DNA from: Selenomonadaceae bacterium
Lineage (GTDB): Bacteria; Bacillota; Negativicutes; Selenomonadales; Selenomonadaceae
Direction of reading: 5' to 3'
DNA length: 6,938 nucleotides
Assembly: GCA_017529085.1 (NCBI GenBank)
Contig: JAFXOC010000232.1
Location: 1-6,938, forward strand
Shown: positions 1-4,283 of the stretch, piece by piece
Layout: each line of letters starts with the position of its first letter
Numbering within the stretch: the stretch's first letter is position 1
Position numbers and translations under genes: made by a program
The notes under the pieces: model-generated
The model's input: the letters and a program-made list of their open reading frames with translations, nothing else
The model's database searches: none
What the model was told of the DNA's origin: nothing

Positions 1-39
1 AAGAAAGAAGCAAAGAAAAAGAAAGAGAAAAAACTTTAA
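1..39 (+). CDS. 3' end of an upstream gene, lysine-rich tail (partial)
   Basis: Reading from base 1 in frame 1 gives KKEAKKKKEKKL followed by a TAA stop at 37-39 and a second TAA directly after it. Lysine-rich, alternately charged tails followed by tandem stops are common at bacterial protein C-termini, so this is most simply the end of a gene lying mostly outside the window. Twelve residues are too few to name a family. The alternative is a non-coding purine tract: bases 1-34 contain only two pyrimidines, both C. No rho-independent terminator with a T-run follows before the cydA leader, so read-through into cyd cannot be excluded. Confidence 0.4.
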   Translation, partial: KKEAKKKKEKKL

Positions 40-42
40 TAA

Positions 43-82
43 TTGGGTTTAGCTCTACATGACAGTTCGACTCTAAAACCAA
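43..82. repeat. 10-nt inverted repeat in the cydA upstream region
   Basis: TTGGGTTTAG at 43-52 and CTAAAACCAA at 73-82 are inverted copies with one mismatch, separated by 20 nt. The right arm abuts the proposed -10 hexamer and the spacer contains the proposed -35, so a regulator bound here would sit on the promoter. No known operator (Rex, Fnr or similar) is recognisable. The spacer also contains tRNA-like words (see findings). There is no T-run after the right arm, so this is a poor candidate for an intrinsic terminator. Confidence 0.4.
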
Positions 83-88
83 TAAAAT
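59..88 (+). promoter_or_regulatory. Candidate sigma70-type promoter for the cyd operon
   Basis: ATGACA at 59-64 matches five of six bases of the TTGACA -35 consensus. After an 18-bp spacer, TAAAAT at 83-88 matches five of six bases of TATAAT. Transcription would start near 95, so the mRNA would begin almost exactly at the first GC-rich hairpin. It is the best pair I found by eye between the preceding stop codon and cydA. In an AT-rich region such matches also arise by chance. Confidence 0.35.
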
Positions 89-90
89 GG

Positions 91-167
91 GAGTCCAGAG
101 GGGCGAAGCTCCTTTGGCGGGGTGCAGGGGCAGCGCCCCTGCCTGGTTTGGGCGGAGCCCAACAAAC
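91..167 (+). repeat. Three tandem GC-rich hairpins (short palindromic repeat element) in the cydA leader
   Basis: Three stem-loops follow one another. Hairpin 1 (95-117) pairs 95-104 with 108-117 around a GAA triloop: ten pairs, two of them G-T. Hairpin 2 (124-142) is a perfect 8-bp stem, GCAGGGGC/GCCCCTGC, around AGC. Hairpin 3 (148-162) pairs TTGGGC with GCCCAA around GGA and can extend outward past a bulged C to about 146-167. The block is far more GC-rich than its flanks. It resembles the GGGGC-GAA-GCCCC type of dispersed palindromic element seen in many bacterial genomes. It ends four bases before the cydA ribosome binding site. No other copy is visible in this window, so its repeat status is inferred from its form. 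Confidence 0.65.
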
Positions 168-170
168 AAA

Positions 171-179
171 GGAAGGAGG
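171..179 (+). promoter_or_regulatory. cydA: Strong Shine-Dalgarno site that fixes the cydA start
   Basis: GGAAGGAGG ends 6 nt before the ATG at 186, which is ideal spacing. It directly abuts the in-frame ATG at 180, leaving no room for initiation there. The upstream in-frame ATG at 87 would translate the hairpin block and has no comparable site. The cydA start is therefore placed at 186. Confidence 0.8.
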
Positions 180-185
180 ATGTTT

Positions 186-1550
186 ATGGAAGCGTTAGAA
201 CTTTCCAGGTGGCAGTTTGCTATTACTACGGTTTACCATTTCTTTTTCGTGCCGGTGACGCTGGGGCTGTCAATATTTACGGCGCTCTTGGAAACCTGTT
301 TTGTGATTACGAAGCATGAGAAGTGGAAACCAGTTTGTAAGAAATTGACAAAGTTTTTCGGGACGCTGTTCTTGATAAACTTTGCGATGGGCGTTGTAAC
401 GGGGATAGTGCAGGAATTCCATTTCGGGATGAATTGGTCGGAGTATTCAAGGTTCATGGGGGATATTTTCGGCGCGCCTTTGGCTTTGGAGGCGCTTACT
501 GCGTTCTTCTTGGAATCGACGTTCTTGGGAATTTGGATGTTCGGTTGGGATAAGCTTTCGCCTAAGTTGCACTTGGCGACGATTTGGCTTGTTGCGATAG
601 GAAGTAATTTGTCGGCGTTTTGGATATTGGTGGCAAATTCCTTTATGCAGCACCCCGTCGGATATGCGCTGATGAACGGCAGGGCGGAGATGGCGAATTT
701 CACGGCGCTTGTTACCAATCCTTATGTTGTGGGGGAATATTCCCACGCTCTTTTTGCGGGAATAGCTACGAGCGGTTTTGTGGTTTTGGCGGTCAGCGCA
801 TGGAAGATTTTGCACGACGAAGTATCTAGGGCGGCTTTTGAAACCACGTTAAAAGCCGGCGCAGTCTTTATGCTTATCGGTCTTTTCGGCGTAATGGGTT
901 CCGGACATTTGCACACTCAGTATATGCTAAAGGCAAATCCCATGAAACTTTCGTCTATGGAGGCTCTTTGGGAAACGGAAAATCCTGCGCCTTTTGCGAT
1001 TGTTGCGAAGATAAATCAAGAGGAAAAGAAGAACGATTTTGAGATAGCCGTGCCGGGAGTTTTCTCTTTTATGCTTTACAATAAGCCCGAAGGAGAGGTT
1101 AAGGGCATAAACGAGTTGCAGAAGATTAACGAAGCGACTTACGGCGAGGGAAATTACATTCCCGATGTTGCGGGGCTTTTCTGGAGCTTTAGGGCAATGG
1201 TGGGCGCAGGCGGTTTTATGATGTTTGTGGCGGGCGTTACCTTGCTTTTGGCTTGGAAAGGTTGGATTAAAAAATTTCCTTGCGTTTTAAAGGCGATTCC
1301 TTTCCTATTGCCCGCAGCTTACGTTGCAAATTCGGCGGGTTGGTACGTAGCGGAAGGCGGTCGCCAGCCTTGGATCGTGGTGGGCTTGCAAAAGACGGCG
1401 GACGCTGTTTCTCCTAATTTGACGGGCGGTGAGGTTCTCTTGACAACCGTCGGGTTCACCCTTGTCTATCTCGTATTGGCTGTTCTCGCTCTTTATGCGG
1501 CGTTTCGCTTTATAAAGAATACGACTGTTGCGGAAGGGAGCGATGCGTAA
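186..1550 (+). CDS. cydA: Cytochrome bd quinol oxidase subunit I (CydA), short Q-loop type
   Basis: This is the haem-carrying, quinol-oxidising subunit of cytochrome bd, the cytoplasmic-membrane oxidase that reduces oxygen to water with high affinity. The 454-residue product opens with the typical LSRWQFAITTVYHFFFVP. Expected functional residues are visible (E. coli equivalents in brackets): H18 (H19, a high-spin haem ligand), E102 and E110 (E99, E107), H187 and M338 (H186, M393, haem b558 ligands), K254 and E259 of the Q-loop (K252, E257), R336 (R391), and GWYVAEGGRQPW at 385-396 holding E390 and R393 (E445, R448). About nine membrane segments can be seen. E259 to R336 is 77 residues, about 57 fewer than in E. 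coli, so the C-terminal Q-loop insertion is absent, as in Bacillota and actinobacterial enzymes. Its TAA shares one base with the cydB ATG. Start chosen from the Shine-Dalgarno at 171-179. Confidence 0.97.
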   Translation: MEALELSRWQFAITTVYHFFFVPVTLGLSIFTALLETCFVITKHEKWKPVCKKLTKFFGTLFLINFAMGVVTGIVQEFHFGMNWSEYSRFMGDIFGAPLALEALTAFFLESTFLGIWMFGWDKLSPKLHLATIWLVAIGSNLSAFWILVANSFMQHPVGYALMNGRAEMANFTALVTNPYVVGEYSHALFAGIATSGFVVLAVSAWKILHDEVSRAAFETTLKAGAVFMLIGLFGVMGSGHLHTQYMLKANPMKLSSMEALWETENPAPFAIVAKINQEEKKNDFEIAVPGVFSFMLYNKPEGEVKGINELQKINEATYGEGNYIPDVAGLFWSFRAMVGAGGFMMFVAGVTLLLAWKGWIKKFPCVLKAIPFLLPAAYVANSAGWYVAEGGRQPWIVVGLQKTADAVSPNLTGGEVLLTTVGFTLVYLVLAVLALYAAFRFIKNTTVAEGSDA

Positions 1551-2560
1551 TGGAACTGACCATATTTTGGTTCATACTGATAACGGTGCTTTTCACGGGA
1601 TTTTTCATCCTTGAAGGCTTCGATTACGGCGTTGGAACGCTCCTTCCTTTTATGGGCGACGACGATAGCGACAGGCGCATGGTGCTTCGTACGATAGCTC
1701 CCGTTTGGGACGGCAACGAAGTTTGGATGATTACGGCGGGCGGCGCGCTTTTTGCGGCGTTTCCCCATGTGTACGCCACAATGTTCAGCGCATTTTACCT
1801 TGCGTTGTTTTTGATGCTCTTAGCGTTGATTTTGAGGGGAGTGGCGTTTGAACTTCGCAGCCGTCACGAAAGCGCGTCTTGGCGCAAAGGTTTTGATTGC
1901 GCGATTTTCTTCGGAAGTTTTTTGCCCGCAATTCTCTGGGGCGTTGCCGTTGCGGATTTGATAGGCGGTCTTCCCATAAACGACAAGATGATTTACGAGG
2001 GCAACTTTTTCAATCTGCTTAATCCCCATTCCGTTTTGGGCGGTATAGCGTTTCTTCTTGTGTTTACCTATCACGGCGCGTCTTTTTTGACTATTCGTCT
2101 AAAGGAGCAGCATCTTTTGGAGAAAGCCAAAAGCATTGCAAATAAAGTGGGCGTTGCCGCTATTGTCGCCTTTGTCTTGTTTGGGGCGGCTACAGTTGCC
2201 ATGACCGATTTTGGGGAAAGCGCATTAGCGACGCTTATTCTTGCGGTTGCGGCTGTGGCTTTTGTCGCGGGATTTTCGGCTATGCGAAAAGGGTGCGGCA
2301 AATGCAGCTTTATAATGAGTTCTGCGGCAATCGGGCTTATGACCGTAGCTTTCTTTACGGCGCTCTTCCCAAGGCTTATGGTGTCAAGCTTAAATCCGGC
2401 ATTTAGCCTTACGATTTTTAACGCCGCTTCTACGGATTACACGTTGTCGATTATGACAAAGGCGGCTCTCTTATTAGTGCCGATTGTGCTTTTGTACCAA
2501 GGTTTTACATATTATATATTCAGGAAAAGGGTCTCAAGAGAGGATTTGGGAGAACATTGA
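1550..2560 (+). CDS. cydB: Cytochrome bd quinol oxidase subunit II (CydB)
   Basis: CydB is the structural partner of CydA in the bd oxidase. It stabilises the haem sites and, in known structures, contributes to proton or oxygen access. The 336-residue protein has the family signatures: EGFDYGVG at 22-29 (D25, matching E. coli D29), PVWDGNEVW at 51-59 (D54, matching D58), RGVAFELR at 96-103, and a late YTLSIMTKAA motif before the last membrane helix. About eight or nine hydrophobic segments are visible. The length is normal for the short CydB group; E. coli CydB is 379 aa. Translation starts at the ATG in TAATG, one base inside the cydA stop, with GGAAGGGAG at 1532-1540 as a well-spaced ribosome site within the end of cydA. 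Its own TGA overlaps the start of the next gene, so the three genes are translationally coupled. Confidence 0.97.
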   Translation: MELTIFWFILITVLFTGFFILEGFDYGVGTLLPFMGDDDSDRRMVLRTIAPVWDGNEVWMITAGGALFAAFPHVYATMFSAFYLALFLMLLALILRGVAFELRSRHESASWRKGFDCAIFFGSFLPAILWGVAVADLIGGLPINDKMIYEGNFFNLLNPHSVLGGIAFLLVFTYHGASFLTIRLKEQHLLEKAKSIANKVGVAAIVAFVLFGAATVAMTDFGESALATLILAVAAVAFVAGFSAMRKGCGKCSFIMSSAAIGLMTVAFFTALFPRLMVSSLNPAFSLTIFNAASTDYTLSIMTKAALLLVPIVLLYQGFTYYIFRKRVSREDLGEH

Positions 2561-4188
2561 GGATTAGTTCCCTGTTTAAACGGCATAAAAGCGAAATTTG
2601 GCGTTCTTTCGCATATTCGACGTTAAACGCCGCGGGAATTTTGCTGTTTGCCGGCGCTCTTTCCACTCTTATAAACTCGTTTGTCGAAAAACAAGAATTT
2701 AGCGGAGCAGCGTCATGTCTTTTGGCGCTGCTCTTTGCTATGCTTTTGAAAACTACAGCGAACTATATGCTTGAAAGCTCCGTGGTAAAATTTTCGTCAA
2801 AAATCGCCGTGATGTTGCGGGAAAAATTGCATGAAGCGTTTATGGGGGACAAAAAAACCGTAAAAAACCCGGACAGTATTTTAATTGAAGGCGTCGAGGC
2901 TGTTCGAGAGGGTATAGAAACGACTGTTCCCATAATATCGGGACTGATAATTCACCTGCCTGTGATTTTTTTATGCGCATTATTTTTCGACGCAAAAACC
3001 GCAGTTATAATGCTCGTCACCCTTCCCGCAGCGCCGATTTTGCTTTATCTTATAGGAAGCGTTACAAAGGCTAAAAATGAAAAACGGTGGAAGGAACTTT
3101 TTAATTTACAGGAAAAATTTGCAGAAATTTTAAAATGCATAATAACGATAAAAATTTTCCGAGCCGAAGAAGATCAAAGAGAGCGGTTGAAAAAAATCTC
3201 GTCGGAATTTTCGTCGGCCTCGCTCGACGTATTAAAAACAGCGTTTGTTTCGTCTTTTGCCATAGAGCTTGCGACTACTCTCTCAATCGCTATAATAGCC
3301 GTAACCTTGGGATTTAGACTCCTTGAAAGCACCGTATCCTTTCAAAGAGCCTTCTTTATACTTTTAACCCTTCCGTTTTTCTATCAGCCCATTCGTCAAA
3401 GCGGACTCGCTTTTCATTCGTTTATGAACGCAAAAACCGCTTGGGCGGAGATAAAGCCATACTTTGACAATCAAACTACTGAAGAAATAACGCGAAAACA
3501 TGAAAAAATCAAACATCCTCCAACATTGACGGTTAAAAATTTAACCGTACGTCCAATTTTAAAAGATATATCCTTTAAATTGCCCGCAAATTCCGTTACA
3601 TTGCTCTTAGGCGAGAGCGGTTCGGGGAAAACCACGCTTTTAAACGCCATAGCGAACATGATTAATGAAAACATCGTAGGAGAAATAACGGGAGAAATTT
3701 TAATCGAGGAATATCCCGTTAATAAAATAGCCCCGGAAAATATTTCTCGGCATATCGCCTACGCCCCGCAATCGCCGCATATTTTTAACGCATCTTTAAG
3801 GGATAACATAACGCTTTTCACAGATTGTTCAGAGGAGAGAATCATCGAAGCCTTGAAAATGTCCATGCTTTACGATTGGTTTAAGAATTTACCCGGAAAA
3901 ACCATCGAAGAAAAATTGCAAACAATTTTGGGAGAAAACGGCGTAGCCTTAAGCGCAGGAGAAAGAAGGCGGTTGGGACTTGCCAGAGCCATATTTTTAA
4001 ATTCGCCCTTGTTACTCTTGGACGAAGTGACAGCGGGACTTGACGAAGCCACCGAAGAAAAAATTTTGGATAATCTTAGTATCATAGCTTTTGGAAAAAC
4101 CGTGCTTTTCGCCACTCACAGAGAGAAGGCGATAGAGAGATTTAAAAGAAAAATCGTATTGGACGGCGGGATGTTATGGGAGAAATAA
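2557..4188 (+). CDS. CydC/CydD-like ABC half-transporter (fused membrane and ATPase domains)
   Basis: This is a 543-residue ABC half-transporter. Residues 1-300 are an ABC type 1 membrane domain with six hydrophobic segments (about 17-40, 50-65, 124-143, 147-168, 228-252, 258-285). Residues 323-543 are the nucleotide-binding domain: Walker A GESGSGKTT at 352-360, Q-loop Q405, signature LSAGE at 465-469 followed by RRRLGLARA, Walker B LLLLDE at 485-490 with catalytic E490, D-loop GLD at 494-496, and switch H521. The LSxGE-RRL and GLD features resemble CydC more than CydD. CydDC is required for cytochrome bd maturation; thiol export and haem handling have both been proposed for it. Position directly after cydAB, sharing 4 nt (TTGA), supports that role. 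The start is a TTG at 2557 with GGGAG at 2548-2552; the next in-frame ATG would remove the first membrane helix. Only one half-transporter is present, so it must homodimerise or pair with a partner encoded elsewhere. The N-terminal edge of the ATPase domain is short and lacks the usual A-loop aromatic. Confidence 0.85.
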   Translation: MRISSLFKRHKSEIWRSFAYSTLNAAGILLFAGALSTLINSFVEKQEFSGAASCLLALLFAMLLKTTANYMLESSVVKFSSKIAVMLREKLHEAFMGDKKTVKNPDSILIEGVEAVREGIETTVPIISGLIIHLPVIFLCALFFDAKTAVIMLVTLPAAPILLYLIGSVTKAKNEKRWKELFNLQEKFAEILKCIITIKIFRAEEDQRERLKKISSEFSSASLDVLKTAFVSSFAIELATTLSIAIIAVTLGFRLLESTVSFQRAFFILLTLPFFYQPIRQSGLAFHSFMNAKTAWAEIKPYFDNQTTEEITRKHEKIKHPPTLTVKNLTVRPILKDISFKLPANSVTLLLGESGSGKTTLLNAIANMINENIVGEITGEILIEEYPVNKIAPENISRHIAYAPQSPHIFNASLRDNITLFTDCSEERIIEALKMSMLYDWFKNLPGKTIEEKLQTILGENGVALSAGERRRLGLARAIFLNSPLLLLDEVTAGLDEATEEKILDNLSIIAFGKTVLFATHREKAIERFKRKIVLDGGMLWEK

Positions 4189-4189
4189 T
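4165..4189 (+). repeat. Imperfect direct repeat, left copy (end of the ABC gene)
   Basis: The core is GGCGGG-ATGTTATG followed by a stretch ending GAAATAAT. Aligned to 6906-6932 it matches at 23 of 25 positions, with two substitutions and a 2-nt gap (GT present only in the right copy). This copy encodes the last residues of the ABC protein and its stop codon. The two copies lie about 2.74 kb apart and bracket yfhO. Confidence 0.4.
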
Positions 4190-4283
4190 ACGGTTTACCC
4201 GAAAAAGAAGAATGGATAGCCACTCATTTTATATGTTAAAAAAAAATCATTCCAAACGGGAGAATACTCATGATGCGTTTTAA
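4176..4283 (+). CDS. Possible small basic ORF bridging the ABC gene and yfhO (35 aa, doubtful)
   Basis: An ATG inside the last codons of the ABC gene opens a 35-codon frame that crosses the whole intergenic gap and stops at 4281-4283, 14 nt inside yfhO. The predicted peptide begins MGEIIRFTRKRRMDSHS and is rich in K and R. GGCGGG at 4165-4170 lies five bases before the ATG as a possible ribosome site. It could be a real small protein, a coupling leader that carries ribosomes to yfhO, or the leftover start of a gene lost when yfhO arrived. It could equally be chance. No recognisable family. Confidence 0.15.
   Translation: MGEIIRFTRKRRMDSHSFYMLKKNHSKRENTHDAF
4189..4269. other. 81-nt gap between the ABC gene and yfhO
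   Basis: This is AT-rich spacer containing an A9 run at 4238-4246. I see no stem-loop followed by a T-run and no convincing -35/-10 pair, so yfhO may be transcribed by read-through from the cyd genes. The gap is much larger than the upstream junctions, which overlap, so an undetected promoter remains possible. GGGAG at 4258-4262 is the ribosome site for yfhO, 7 nt before its ATG. Confidence 0.5.

Noticed and set aside
43..82. A functional tRNA gene.
   Set aside because: It has tRNA-like words but is only 40 nt long, has no anticodon arm, and only two pairs form beside the T-loop.
95..167. An intrinsic terminator for the upstream gene.
   Set aside because: The hairpins are strong, but none is followed by a T-run; the sequence after each is GC-rich or A-rich on the + strand.
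180..182. ATG at 180 as the cydA start (MFMEAL...).
   Set aside because: It directly abuts the Shine-Dalgarno sequence, leaving no spacer.
87..185. An N-terminal extension of CydA starting at the ATG at 87.
   Set aside because: It would translate the GC-rich hairpin block into an arginine- and glycine-rich leader absent from CydA proteins. The strong Shine-Dalgarno at 171-179 and the conserved N-terminus both point to 186.
233..718. A long reverse-strand open frame inside cydA, and similar ones elsewhere on both strands.
   Set aside because: They lie opposite or within strongly conserved cyd, ABC or yfhO coding sequence, show no recognisable protein features, and are explained by the codon pattern of the real genes.
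4189..4269. A separate promoter for yfhO around TATATG at 4230-4235.
   Set aside because: No acceptable -35 lies 16-18 bp upstream, and TATATG alone is expected by chance in AT-rich sequence.
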